64,000 nucleotides of DNA from Cyclobacteriaceae bacterium (GTDB lineage Bacteria; Bacteroidota; Bacteroidia; Cytophagales; Cyclobacteriaceae), in assembly GCA_028278225.1 (NCBI GenBank), contig JANQEU010000046.1:1-64000 (forward strand), in the 5' to 3' direction. The notes under the pieces were generated by a model. It was given only the letters and a program-made list of their open reading frames with translations. It was not told where the DNA came from and made no database searches. Shown here piece by piece: positions 34,051 to 43,677 of this stretch (position 1 is the stretch's first letter; every line of letters starts with the position of its first letter). Position numbers and translations under genes: made by a program.

Positions 34051-35841
34051 TTAATCTTCGAGTTTATTCAACCAGTTGTATTTTAAAATCACCGAGGTTA
34101 AGGCAAAAATTGCAATGGTTATTGCCATTGCCTTAAACTCCCTGATTATCAGGTATATTGGCATTATAACCAGTGTAAATTGCCAGCCAATTCCCACCAG
34201 CACATTGAACATGTCTCTCCCAAATGCCTTGTTTTTTTCAAAGTCGGGATCTTCGTCAGCCACCATTTTATGAATAGGCTTCCAGAAACCCCATGGTCTG
34301 ACGCTTTTGTAGAATTTTTTCAGTACCTCCCTGTCATCTGCCGGAGTCAGTAAACTACCGGCAAAAGAACCGATTGTTGCTGCCAGTAAGATGTAGGGAA
34401 AAGCATAAAGCGGCTGCAATTCCGGGAAAAATACCGGCATGAAAAGGGAAGCTCCCAGACCTGCCATCATACCCCAGAAATATCCGAAACCATTGAATCG
34501 CCACCAATGCCATTTCAATACATTTGCCGCCGTGTACCCTCCAAACAAAGCTCCAAAGATCCACTGCATTACGTCATTGATGGAATCCACAAAAAATCCG
34601 AAAACGATCCCAATTGCCACAAGAATAAAAGACACCAGGTAACTTAATCTTACATACAGCCTGTTACTCCCTTCAGGGTTAATATACCTTTTGTAAATGT
34701 CATTGACAAAATATGCCGGTGCGGCATTGACGGTGGCGGCATATGTGGACATAAAGGCAGCTAGAAGACCTGCAATTAACAACCCGGTTAAACCTAAGGG
34801 AATAAAGTTGTTGATCGCATAGGGCAATATAAGTTCAAAATCGAAAATCTCATCTTTAGCCTGTATTTCCGGACCGAGAAAGACCAGGGCTAGGATAGTC
34901 AATCCCGCTACCAGCATATACCTGGGGAAAAACATGACCAAAGAAACTATTCCACTCATTTTAGCTGCTTCTTTTGGTGATCTTGTAGCAAGTATCCGCT
35001 GCATATCATAATTTGGAACAGGTCCCGCCATACTGGCCAGTACTCCTTTGAAGAGCATCATCATAAAAAAATAGCCGAATAAGGTAAATCCATCTTCCTG
35101 TATCTTCCGGTTTACCGAGTCTATCACCCCAGTCCAGTTCAAATCCAGTTTCCAACTAAAAAAAACCTCTTTCCATCCTGCGGGAACGGCGGCGCTCAGG
35201 GCCTCAGGGCTCACGACATTGATGGCTATGATCCCTACGGCAATAGAGGCTATGGTCATGATCAAAAACTGAAGCACCTCGGTAAAGACCACACTATACA
35301 TCCCGCCCTTGATCACATAGATCGTAGTAATACCCAAAATGATCAGAGCATAGGTGTCAGGTGAAAGTTCCCATGGGAAAAATGTATAAGCGAATTTCCC
35401 TATCCCTTTGAAAGCATAGGAAATGAAACCAACGGCGCTTACAATCGCAAAAACAACTACCACCTGGTGCGAGAGTGTTGCTCCCCTGCCTTCTCCAAAT
35501 CTGGTCTTCAGCCACTCCGCTCCGGTCATAACATTGGATCGTCTCATCCATGCTGACAGGTAGATCATCAAAAAAATCTGATTGAATGTCGGCCAGATCC
35601 ATGGCAACCATGCGCTTTTCATACCATACACAAAGCACATTGATACCAGCCACATTGTGCCGGTAATGTCAAACATACCCGATGCATTGGACACGCCAAG
35701 AACCCACCAGGGGATGGACTTTCCCCCAAGAAAATATGAATCCAGGTTCTTACTGGCTCTTTTTGATATAAATATGCCTATGAATACGGTCAGACCCAGG
35801 TATAGGAAGATTATTAATATGTCTAACCATGTCAAATTCAT
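34051..35841 (-). CDS. SSS-family sodium/solute symporter
   Basis: The 596-residue integral membrane protein has about 14 hydrophobic helices and SSS signatures: IFISKRASKNLDSYFLGGKSIPWW near the N-terminus, VSNASGMFDITGT in helix 2, and GGMYSVVFTEVLQFLIM in the middle. The C-terminus is long. Such transporters bring sugars, amino acids or vitamins into the cytoplasm with Na+. The 4-base overlap with the beta-mannosidase gene, whose product has no signal peptide, suggests import of a mannose-containing di- or oligosaccharide. Confidence 0.9.
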   Translation of the reverse strand: MNLTWLDILIIFLYLGLTVFIGIFISKRASKNLDSYFLGGKSIPWWVLGVSNASGMFDITGTMWLVSMCFVYGMKSAWLPWIWPTFNQIFLMIYLSAWMRRSNVMTGAEWLKTRFGEGRGATLSHQVVVVFAIVSAVGFISYAFKGIGKFAYTFFPWELSPDTYALIILGITTIYVIKGGMYSVVFTEVLQFLIMTIASIAVGIIAINVVSPEALSAAVPAGWKEVFFSWKLDLNWTGVIDSVNRKIQEDGFTLFGYFFMMMLFKGVLASMAGPVPNYDMQRILATRSPKEAAKMSGIVSLVMFFPRYMLVAGLTILALVFLGPEIQAKDEIFDFELILPYAINNFIPLGLTGLLIAGLLAAFMSTYAATVNAAPAYFVNDIYKRYINPEGSNRLYVRLSYLVSFILVAIGIVFGFFVDSINDVMQWIFGALFGGYTAANVLKWHWWRFNGFGYFWGMMAGLGASLFMPVFFPELQPLYAFPYILLAATIGSFAGSLLTPADDREVLKKFYKSVRPWGFWKPIHKMVADEDPDFEKNKAFGRDMFNVLVGIGWQFTLVIMPIYLIIREFKAMAITIAIFALTSVILKYNWLNKLED

Positions 35842-38369
35842 AATTCATAGGTGTCAGAAACAGAGATCAGCCTGATTTTGGCTTTATTGAAATTTGCGGA
35901 GTCCTGAGTGATACATATCTTTTTCTCCTGACCTGGGATCAAATCGAAGAAATTATCGGAAAAGTTTTGATCATTGTCTTCGATTGAAACATAAAGGTTT
36001 TTCACGAGAACCTGAGATGAAAGTACCAACTCCAGATCATTGTCCCGGAAGCCATAATCTACTTTGATATCCGGTTTTTCCAGTTTCAGATCCTTTACAG
36101 TTTTGAAATAGTGTATCGCATCATAGTTTTTGCCACAATCTACTTCCAAATTGACGTGCAGGTAACTCGCACATGGATCATAGTCACCGAAATATTCAAA
36201 AGGAACAATAACAATCGCTTCGCTATGATTGGGCTTTATTACCACGTCTCTGACCATCCTGAAATGCTCATTACCTTTAAAATCCCGTAATTCTAATTTC
36301 AGCTTTCCGGTTGTTTCTGCCAACCTATCCGATACCAGGTGACACTCAACCTGGCTGCTGCTTTCCACAATACTTATGAGAATATCATCATAAGCCTTTT
36401 TCACAAAATAGTGCAGCGCTTTCCATTTTCCGTAGTAATCCACACTTGACCAGGACGCTACGGGCCAGCAATCATTTAGCTGCCAGTACAGCGTACCCAT
36501 GCAAAACGGTCGTTTCCTTCTGTGTGCTTCAATTCCTGTTTTGATACCTTCCGCCTGAAGTACCTGGCTCAGATAAAGAAATGATTCGAAATCCTTCGGT
36601 TTCTTATAATACTTTTGAAGGTATTCATCAATAATTTCATTCCCCTTGGGATGCTTCTGATGCAATTGCATTACTTCGGATCTTAGGTATTGATCCTGTT
36701 TTTCGCTGTATTTCCTGACAGATTCAATAAGCGGGAATGACTGGAATCCATACTCACTCATAAATCTGGGTACATGGATTCGGTAGGCCGAAAACGGTTC
36801 ACCCCGGTGCCATACTCCCCAGTAGTGATTGTCGCCATAGCTCATTTTTTGCAATGAATCGAAATCGCTTATGGGTGATGAAGGAAGGTAAAATCGATCC
36901 GGATCATATTTACAGATCAGATCAGGCAGAGATCTTTCGAATAACCCGGTGTAGTACGCCTGGAGTTTTTTCTCGTCTTTTTCCGAATACCCATATTCCT
37001 CCTTCCAGCCCCAGCTCTCCCAGCCTACTTTGATCTCATTATTTCCACACCAAATAGCGAGTGAGGGGTGATTTCTTAATCTCTTGATATTGTAAACCGC
37101 CTCCTGTTCTACAATACTCAAAAAATCCTGATCTCCGGGATACATGGTGCAGGCAAACATAAAATCCTGCCATACCAGGATCCCGTGCTCATCTGCCAGA
37201 TCATAGAAAAGATCCGTTTCGTAAATACCTCCACCCCATACCCTTATCATGTTCATATTCGCAGCGGCAACAGCCTGGAAGATCGCATGGTACCTTTTTT
37301 CCTCAACCTTATTTACAAAACTGTCCTGCGGTATATAGTTTACACCCTTTATAAAGAGGGGCGTACCGTTTACTATGAAGTAAAATGATTCACCAAATTC
37401 ATCCGGTTCATTTATTACTTCTACAGTGCGAATCCCAATTCGTTTTGATTCACTATGAAGTATCTCACCTTTATGCCCGAAATCAAATCGAAAGGTGTAC
37501 AGGTAAGGATCACCCATCCCCTTTGGCCACCATTTCCTGGGGTTTTTGATGGAAAATGAAATTTTCAGATCATTTTTCCCCGGATTCAACTTCGCTGTAT
37601 GACTAATTTTTTCAAACGCATCTGTTTCGCAAGTGATGTCTACTGCGACTTGCAGATCTGACAATGAATCGATTTCAATAGCTGTTTCAATAAGAACAGA
37701 GCGGTCAGTAAGAGTAGATTGACGGATATGGATATCCTCAACAGTGAAGTGGTTGGTGCTTTGAAGTGATATTGGTCTCCAGATCCCGCAACTGACAAAA
37801 CGCGGACCCCAATCCCAACCATAATGATATGGCGCTTTCCGGGTGTAAACACTCAGCTTTTCCTTCGAATGATCGTTTCCCGCCGGGTAGGTAATATCGT
37901 GTTTGATCCGGTCAGCAATTTTCAGGGGTGAATGAAAATAAACCCGGACGGCATTTACACCGGGTTGTAAATAATTTTTGACATCCACCTTCCAGCCAAT
38001 AAACATGTTATTGGCTTTCAGTATCAGGGTATCATTTAAATATACATCTGCATAGGTATCCAGCCCTTCGAAAACCAGCTGAATTCTATCAAAGTCGAGC
38101 TCACTTTCTTTCAGATGAATATTTGTCGTATACTCCCAGTCCTCTTTTTCAATCCATTGCAGTTTGCTCTCATGATCCCGGTAAAACGGATCCTCAATGA
38201 GTCTGTTTTCCAGTAAATCAGTGAAATTACAACCAGGGACCTGGGCATTGTGCCAATTCTCCTTTCCAACCTGTCTGAACTTCCATTTTAAAAGACATTC
38301 CTGATTGGTTTTCGAATTACCCGGGAGGACGTTGGAAAGGGTATCTATATTCCGATCTATCTCAAACAT
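35838..38369 (-). CDS. GH2 beta-mannosidase, apparently cytoplasmic
   Basis: The 843-residue protein has the five-domain layout of Man2A-type beta-mannosidases. YHYGWDWGPRFVSCGIWRP, FIKGVNYIPQDSFV and MNMIRVWGGGIYE are diagnostic. The acid/base is Glu445 (IWCGNNEIKVGW) and the nucleophile is Glu539 (FMSEYGFQSFP). It starts MFEIDRNIDTLSNVL with no signal peptide, unlike most hydrolases here. The start is supported by AAGGAAA just before ATG, with no upstream alternative that adds a signal. It would cleave Man-beta-1,4-GlcNAc or beta-mannosides after import by the coupled symporter. Confidence 0.92.
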   Translation of the reverse strand: MFEIDRNIDTLSNVLPGNSKTNQECLLKWKFRQVGKENWHNAQVPGCNFTDLLENRLIEDPFYRDHESKLQWIEKEDWEYTTNIHLKESELDFDRIQLVFEGLDTYADVYLNDTLILKANNMFIGWKVDVKNYLQPGVNAVRVYFHSPLKIADRIKHDITYPAGNDHSKEKLSVYTRKAPYHYGWDWGPRFVSCGIWRPISLQSTNHFTVEDIHIRQSTLTDRSVLIETAIEIDSLSDLQVAVDITCETDAFEKISHTAKLNPGKNDLKISFSIKNPRKWWPKGMGDPYLYTFRFDFGHKGEILHSESKRIGIRTVEVINEPDEFGESFYFIVNGTPLFIKGVNYIPQDSFVNKVEEKRYHAIFQAVAAANMNMIRVWGGGIYETDLFYDLADEHGILVWQDFMFACTMYPGDQDFLSIVEQEAVYNIKRLRNHPSLAIWCGNNEIKVGWESWGWKEEYGYSEKDEKKLQAYYTGLFERSLPDLICKYDPDRFYLPSSPISDFDSLQKMSYGDNHYWGVWHRGEPFSAYRIHVPRFMSEYGFQSFPLIESVRKYSEKQDQYLRSEVMQLHQKHPKGNEIIDEYLQKYYKKPKDFESFLYLSQVLQAEGIKTGIEAHRRKRPFCMGTLYWQLNDCWPVASWSSVDYYGKWKALHYFVKKAYDDILISIVESSSQVECHLVSDRLAETTGKLKLELRDFKGNEHFRMVRDVVIKPNHSEAIVIVPFEYFGDYDPCASYLHVNLEVDCGKNYDAIHYFKTVKDLKLEKPDIKVDYGFRDNDLELVLSSQVLVKNLYVSIEDNDQNFSDNFFDLIPGQEKKICITQDSANFNKAKIRLISVSDTYEL

Positions 38370-38508
38370 TTTCCTTGTTGCATGAAATGTTCTGGGCTGA
38401 TCAATAAAATGTCAGGCGATTTCAGTTATGAGCACCTGGGAAAAGTCAGGACGTAGAAACCTTACCTCGGGAAAATCCCGCACAATTAATTTTCAGAGAA
38501 AGTAAACA

Positions 38509-38537
38509 ATCGGACAGGCCTTGCGGCCATGTCCGAT
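38509..38537 (-). terminator. strong hairpin after susD
   Basis: ATCGGACA-GGCC (38509-38520), loop TTGC, GGCC-A-TGTCCGAT (38525-38537) form a 12-bp stem with one bulged A. It starts about 50 bases past the susD stop on the minus strand and is followed on that strand by a T-rich stretch. It is probably a partial terminator or 3'-stabilising structure that lets susCD be made in excess over downstream enzymes. A smaller stem (CGGGA/TCCCG, 38468-38480) follows. The rest of 38370-38585 shows nothing else. Confidence 0.7.
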
Positions 38538-38585
38538 AGTTTAACCATAATAGTATGAAGAATTATTAAGGGTTACTTTTCAGTC

Positions 38586-40169
38586 TTAGTTAACATCCCA
38601 CCAAACCCGGGTGGTAAATTCGTCAGCTCCCTGACGAGCAATAGCTGCTGCGTAATTGTCAGGATTGCTGGACAACTCACCTTCGGAATATCTCAGTCTC
38701 CTGGGAATTGTACCTCCCGTGACATTGCCCGGATAATCAACCGGAGTTAAAGCCGGATAACCAGTTCTCCTCCAGTTTGCAAAAGTTTCATACTCATTGA
38801 GGAATGTGGCAACCCACACTTGCTCTCCAAGTATCCTTTCATAATCTGCAGAACTGTAAGGATTATTCGTCAGATAAGTGGTAATATCGGCATCATCAAC
38901 AGCTAAGGATGCATCGTAAATCGAACTTTGCTTCATAGCTGCCGTTACACCGTCGGCATATAATTGAGCAGCATCACCTGTTGCCCATCCCTTTTCAACT
39001 GCCTCAGCTGTCAGAAACAGAACTTCCGCGTAGGTCATGAATATCATCGGAGATTCCCTCAATACATATAAAGGATTGATCCTGCTGTAGTCATCCATTT
39101 CCGTATACGCATCTGCAGGATCCGGATCTGTAGGCCAGCTGGCATGGCTCTGAATGGTAGTCGCATCATAGCCATTAGGCAATCCTTTTGGCGCTCCACC
39201 CAGACCATCAACGCCTACTCTCCAGCTCATCTTATCCAGACGGGGATCTCCTGTAGAGGTCATCCAGGTTACCAAATACTCACTCAGCCTGGGAGAGTCA
39301 TCAGTAGTATAGCTGCTCCCATTCCAATTGAATACTTCGCCGATACCATTTCGGTTGATCCCTTCAGGTCCGTCCGAATGTTGGATATAGCAGTTATCAT
39401 CATTACTTGCCATGACACCCCCGGCGAGCGCTGCGGATACTGCGGACTGAGCGTCTGCCGAAGACACATTGGAGATCCTCATTCCAAGTCTCAGCAGGAG
39501 GGAATTTGCGAATCTCTCCCACTTGTCAATATCTCCACCATAAATCAGATCCTGAACGCCCGGGTTCGCAGCTGATGCATCCAGAGCGCTTGCTGCTTCC
39601 CTTAGTTCGTTCAACATATCCGCATAGATATCAGACTGAGGATCGTATACTGGTTTGAAGTTGGTTTCAAGGAAACCCTTGCCAGCTTCAAAATATGGAA
39701 CATCCCCATACAAGTCAGTAAGTCTGGACATTGCATATACTTTCCATATTCTCGCAATCGAATGATAGTTAACCATTTCAGGATCATCCTTTGTGATATC
39801 AATAAGATTTACAAGGTCCTTGACATAGTTCCTCCAGGCCCTGTCCCAAAGTGATGCTGAATAACTTCCGATATAAGTATACTTATCACCCGCCCAGTAG
39901 CCTGGTAAGGTAGCAAAGTGCTGCATCATAGTTGATTGATAGATTAAAACTGCTCTCCAGTTTTCATATCGCTCACCACTTGTTTGCAATTGAGTATAGG
40001 CCAAAATAAAGCCAGGGTCAATTTCATTGGCAGCTGTAGGATTAATGTTCAGGTCATGTAATTCGTCCGTATCACAAGCGCTGAACACAAATGCAGAAGT
40101 CAAAGTAATAATTAAGAATCTCTTAAATATGTTCATTTCTGTTCCGTTTTTACTTTTTATAATTTTCAT
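38586..40169 (-). CDS. susD: SusD/RagB-family outer-surface glycan-binding lipoprotein
   Basis: The 527-residue reading frame matches the SusD-like group with ILAYTQLQTSGERYENWRAV and the C-terminal SEGELSSNPDNYAAAI region. The likely start is Met12 (ATG at 40134-40136), giving MNIFKRFLIITLTSAFVFSAC, a lipoprotein signal followed by acidic residues (DTDELHD) typical of surface-exposed Bacteroidetes lipoproteins. A weak GGAAC precedes that start. It binds a glycan and hands it to the SusC channel, encoded 12 bp upstream. No SusE/SusF-like gene is visible. Confidence 0.93.
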   Translation of the reverse strand: MKIIKSKNGTEMNIFKRFLIITLTSAFVFSACDTDELHDLNINPTAANEIDPGFILAYTQLQTSGERYENWRAVLIYQSTMMQHFATLPGYWAGDKYTYIGSYSASLWDRAWRNYVKDLVNLIDITKDDPEMVNYHSIARIWKVYAMSRLTDLYGDVPYFEAGKGFLETNFKPVYDPQSDIYADMLNELREAASALDASAANPGVQDLIYGGDIDKWERFANSLLLRLGMRISNVSSADAQSAVSAALAGGVMASNDDNCYIQHSDGPEGINRNGIGEVFNWNGSSYTTDDSPRLSEYLVTWMTSTGDPRLDKMSWRVGVDGLGGAPKGLPNGYDATTIQSHASWPTDPDPADAYTEMDDYSRINPLYVLRESPMIFMTYAEVLFLTAEAVEKGWATGDAAQLYADGVTAAMKQSSIYDASLAVDDADITTYLTNNPYSSADYERILGEQVWVATFLNEYETFANWRRTGYPALTPVDYPGNVTGGTIPRRLRYSEGELSSNPDNYAAAIARQGADEFTTRVWWDVN

Positions 40170-40181
40170 CTTTCCCAGGCT

Positions 40182-43100
40182 TTAGAATGATACATTTAAG
40201 TTAAATCCAAAGCTCCTGGTCTGGGGTACTCCAAACCATTCAAGGCCCTGTCCGTTACCGTTCTGGTAGGTGGATTCCGGATCTATATTATCAATATTAG
40301 AGTGGATCAACCAAAGGTTACGTGCAACAAATGACAACCTTGCAGTACCAAAGGGAGTCGCTGATAATATTGATTGTGGGAAATTGTACCCGAAGATCAC
40401 TTGTCTCAGCTTAATAAAATCAGCATCCTCCACGAAATATTCGGTAATATCATTGTACCTGCCCCAGTAGTCCTGGACATCGACATCGTCAGGTGCAACA
40501 TCAGACGCAGGAATGTTCCAGGTTTGGGAATTGCCATCTTCATCAACACCACTGACAGTCAATCCGTTTTCTCTGCCTTCCAGGGTCATCTTGTGCATGC
40601 CGCTTCCTACAGCGGTCATGTTTGTTCCTGCAAACAGATCACCACCAAACTTCATGTCGAGAAGGAAACTAAAATTGAAGTTCTTATAATTGAAACTATT
40701 GTTAAGCCCTGTGGTATGAGGATGAACTCCACTTCCCAGAACATACAGCTTCGAACTTCTGACAGGTAACCCGTCAGCATCATACACCTTCTGACCATTG
40801 ATAGTTTCATGCTTAAATCCGACGATCATACTGTACCCGCCTTTGTGGAAATCACCATCATCATCCGTATATGCAATCCTGTGTTCGCTATAAGCATTAC
40901 GTGACCTGGCCTCATGGGCTCTGAAGGATTTATTATCGCCAACCAGCTGCTTGATTTCGGCATCATTGTAGGCATAGTTAAATGTCACATCCCATGAGAA
41001 ATCACCGGTTTCTACAGGCCGGCCTGTGAGCAACAATTCATGACCGCTATTATTGATCTCACCGACGTTTACAATTGCAGCTCCGTAACCTGATGATTGT
41101 GAGATGCCCGCTCTCAAAATGTCATCAGTTGTCTTTCTGTTGTACCATGTATAGTCGATCCCAACTTTGTTGTCCAGTAAACGAACATCAAAACCGAATT
41201 CAACTTCTGAATTAGTCAGCGGTTTTAGTTCACTGTTAGGTACATCTCCCTGCTGAATTCGACCCAGAGCAGCACCGTTGTGACCCTGACCGATCAGACT
41301 GTAGGTAAATGAGGTCCTGTATGGATCGGTATCACCACCAACCTCTGCCCAGGCAACTCTTACTTTACCGAATGTTATAATGTCCGGTAATGAAAAAGCA
41401 TCTGAAAAAACAAAGCTTGCTCCGACACTCGGATAAAGAATGCTGTTGCTTTCCGGATTCAGTGTAGAGAACCAGTCATTCCTTGCCGTTGCATTCACAA
41501 ACAGATAATTTCTGAACGCGATCTCAGCAGAACCAAATACTGAATTGATCCCCTTCGCTGAATAACTGTAGGCAGGGCTTTGGTTTTCAAGATTGGACAA
41601 AGTGTGGAAAAATGGGATGTTGAAATTGCTTCCGCCTCCACCAACTTGTTCATCGGATCTTTCCATCTTGTTACCACCAACAAACGCGCTTATATTGATC
41701 TCCCCAAATGCTCTGTTAGCTCCAATTATCGCTTCCAGGTTAATTTCCCTCACTCTTCGCTCACGTTCCTGCAATTGACCTCTTGGGCTGTAGGCAGTTC
41801 CGTAAGGAGTTAATTGTGTTCGTCTGTTAGTATAAAAGTCCATACCGGCCCGACCTTGTACATACAGCCAGTCCGTGATATCGTATCTCACTAATGAAGA
41901 TCCGATAACCCTGTCTTTTACGTCGTCAGTAGAGAACTGATAAGCTGCCCAGTACGGGTTCTGAGTGAATATACTTGCGGTATACTGCATTTCAGTACCA
42001 TCGGCTTCTGCTCCCAGTTTGTCCGTCGTACCTTTCAGGTCAGTTACGTTAATACTTGGCGGCAGAACAGATAGTGTGTAGTTTCCATTACCTGGTGCAT
42101 CGGACAGCCTGGACCTGTTATCTACATGCTCATTTATGTACTGCATCTTTGTAGTCAAAGTCAGCCTTTCAGCCCATTTTGAATTTGCACTAAAGGTAAA
42201 ATTCTTCCGATTCATGCCTGAATGAGGCGTAATGGCCCTGTTATCCATATTTGAGGCAGAAAACCTGAATGATTGAGTTTCAGAACCTCCGGTCAACGCA
42301 ATTGTATTGGTAAACGTGGTTCCCGTTCGATAATAGTTGTTAAAATTATCGTCATTGTTCTTATAAGGTCTGGATTCACCGTCAAACTGGATTACCGATG
42401 ATCCGTCAAGAGCCGCACCCCAGGCTGAAGCACCATAATCAAGCGCTTCCTGTTGCGTTGTTGGTTTGGCTCCCCTGTTTCCATGTCCATACTGTGTCTG
42501 GAAATCCATGAAGTTGTGAATCGTTTCAAAGGTCAAGTTGGAATTGTACTCAACTCCAATACCTTTTCTCGCAGTTCCTGATTTGGTTGTTATCAAAATC
42601 ACCCCATTGGATGCTCTTGAACCATACAGCGCCGCGGCAGTACCACCCTTCAGAACACTTATAGACTCGATATCATCGGCATTGATACTACTGATACCAT
42701 CACCAAAGTCCGATCCGCCCCACATACCGGCTGATCCAAGCTGCGTGTTATCCATTGGAACGCCATCAATGATATACAGAGGCTGGTTATTTCCTTCCAG
42801 TGATGTGTTACCCCGGATAATTACCCTGCTGGATCCACCTACACCGGAACCAATGTTGGCAACATTCACCCCTGCTACTTTACCGGCAAGGTTGTCAGCA
42901 ATGCTGATCTCACGAGCTTGTGTAAATTGCTCCCCATCAAGCTCTGTAACTGAATAGCCAAGTGCCTTCTTTTGTCTCTCCATACCAAAAGCTGTAACAA
43001 CAACTTCTTCGAGAGCCTGAACGTCCACAGCAAGTTGGACATCAATTATTGATCGGGATCCTACGGCGATCTCAGTTGTTTCAAAGCCGATAAAGCTGAA

Positions 43101-43367
43101 AACCAGCGTTGCATCAGCACCAACTGTTATCCTGTAATTCCCGTCAATATCCGTAATCGCTCCGTTACCAGTCCCCTTCTCAAGAACGTTTACCCCGGGG
43201 ATAGACGTTCCGTCTTCTGAACTCGTAACAGTTCCAGTAACCGTGTTTTGCGCCCACAAAACGGTTGTGAGCGAAAACGACATCATTAACATGAATAAAA
43301 GTTTCTTCATAATTGGTCTGTTAATTGTCAATAAACATCCAGCTAATCTCTCAAAAAAGTTTCTCAT
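40182..43367 (-). CDS. susC: SusC/RagA-family TonB-dependent outer membrane transporter
   Basis: The frame is 1061 residues. The real start is probably Met20 (ATG at 43308-43310), giving the signal peptide MKKLLFMLMMSFSLTTVLWAQ. It has a carboxypeptidase-like domain (VTGTVTSSEDGTSIPGVNVL), the TonB box EEVVVTAFG, the SusC plug motif (GSSRVIIRGNTSLEGNNQPLYIIDGVP) and a 22-strand barrel ending RSFGFNLNVSF. It imports oligosaccharides across the outer membrane with SusD. No anti-sigma extension is present at the N-terminus, so regulation is probably by the divergent DeoR-type gene. Confidence 0.95.
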   Translation of the reverse strand: MRNFFERLAGCLLTINRPIMKKLLFMLMMSFSLTTVLWAQNTVTGTVTSSEDGTSIPGVNVLEKGTGNGAITDIDGNYRITVGADATLVFSFIGFETTEIAVGSRSIIDVQLAVDVQALEEVVVTAFGMERQKKALGYSVTELDGEQFTQAREISIADNLAGKVAGVNVANIGSGVGGSSRVIIRGNTSLEGNNQPLYIIDGVPMDNTQLGSAGMWGGSDFGDGISSINADDIESISVLKGGTAAALYGSRASNGVILITTKSGTARKGIGVEYNSNLTFETIHNFMDFQTQYGHGNRGAKPTTQQEALDYGASAWGAALDGSSVIQFDGESRPYKNNDDNFNNYYRTGTTFTNTIALTGGSETQSFRFSASNMDNRAITPHSGMNRKNFTFSANSKWAERLTLTTKMQYINEHVDNRSRLSDAPGNGNYTLSVLPPSINVTDLKGTTDKLGAEADGTEMQYTASIFTQNPYWAAYQFSTDDVKDRVIGSSLVRYDITDWLYVQGRAGMDFYTNRRTQLTPYGTAYSPRGQLQERERRVREINLEAIIGANRAFGEINISAFVGGNKMERSDEQVGGGGSNFNIPFFHTLSNLENQSPAYSYSAKGINSVFGSAEIAFRNYLFVNATARNDWFSTLNPESNSILYPSVGASFVFSDAFSLPDIITFGKVRVAWAEVGGDTDPYRTSFTYSLIGQGHNGAALGRIQQGDVPNSELKPLTNSEVEFGFDVRLLDNKVGIDYTWYNRKTTDDILRAGISQSSGYGAAIVNVGEINNSGHELLLTGRPVETGDFSWDVTFNYAYNDAEIKQLVGDNKSFRAHEARSRNAYSEHRIAYTDDDGDFHKGGYSMIVGFKHETINGQKVYDADGLPVRSSKLYVLGSGVHPHTTGLNNSFNYKNFNFSFLLDMKFGGDLFAGTNMTAVGSGMHKMTLEGRENGLTVSGVDEDGNSQTWNIPASDVAPDDVDVQDYWGRYNDITEYFVEDADFIKLRQVIFGYNFPQSILSATPFGTARLSFVARNLWLIHSNIDNIDPESTYQNGNGQGLEWFGVPQTRSFGFNLNVSF

Positions 43368-43382
43368 ATCAAACTAATTCCT

Positions 43383-43406
43383 GCAAAAATCCGCAAATAG
43401 TCGCAA
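43383..43406 (-). promoter_or_regulatory. susC-side array of three 10-bp-spaced TTGC repeats
   Basis: GCAA occurs at 43383, 43393 and 43403, exactly 10 bp apart. On the minus strand these read TTGCGACTAT, TTGCGGATTT, TTGCAG. The array lies about 70 bp upstream of the preferred susC start codon, where promoter elements would be expected. It points in the opposite direction to the second array near deoR. I propose it as an operator for the DeoR-family protein. No convincing TAnnTTTG box was found for susC. The middle of this 310-bp intergenic region (43407-43581) shows only an AAACCGTTT palindrome. Confidence 0.55.
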
Positions 43407-43581
43407 GATGTATTCAGTTTCCGGCATAGAATTAGACTATTCCAAGATTAAGTAACCGGAATTTCCGAAATTGAATTTTTTTTTATGAAACCGTTTGAAA
43501 TGAGTGTTAAACAAAACTTTTGACGCCTCATCTGAAGATTTGATCCTTTGGTTTCCAAATACATGAAATTGATCAGTGTTT

Positions 43582-43615
43582 TTGCAGTTTTTTGCGTTTT
43601 CTTGTATTTAGTTGC
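43582..43615 (+). promoter_or_regulatory. deoR-side array of four 10-bp-spaced TTGC/TTGT repeats
   Basis: TTGC (43582), TTGC (43592), TTGT (43602) and TTGC (43612) are spaced exactly 10 bp, one helical turn. The block TTGCGGATT is shared with the susC-side array. The last repeat could double as the -33 TTG of a promoter whose -7 box is GATATTTG (43637-43644), 22 bp downstream. Binding there would give autoregulation of deoR. The repeats and spacing are seen directly; the operator role is inferred. Confidence 0.6.
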
Positions 43616-43677
43616 GGATTCCTATTAATTTATTGCGATATTTGATCTGTAGCAGCTACACTGTGAATCGAAGCTGA

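Noticed and set aside
43496-43504. AAACCGTTT palindrome as a LacI-type operator
   Set aside because: It is only nine bases in an AT-rich region, and no LacI-family regulator is in the window.
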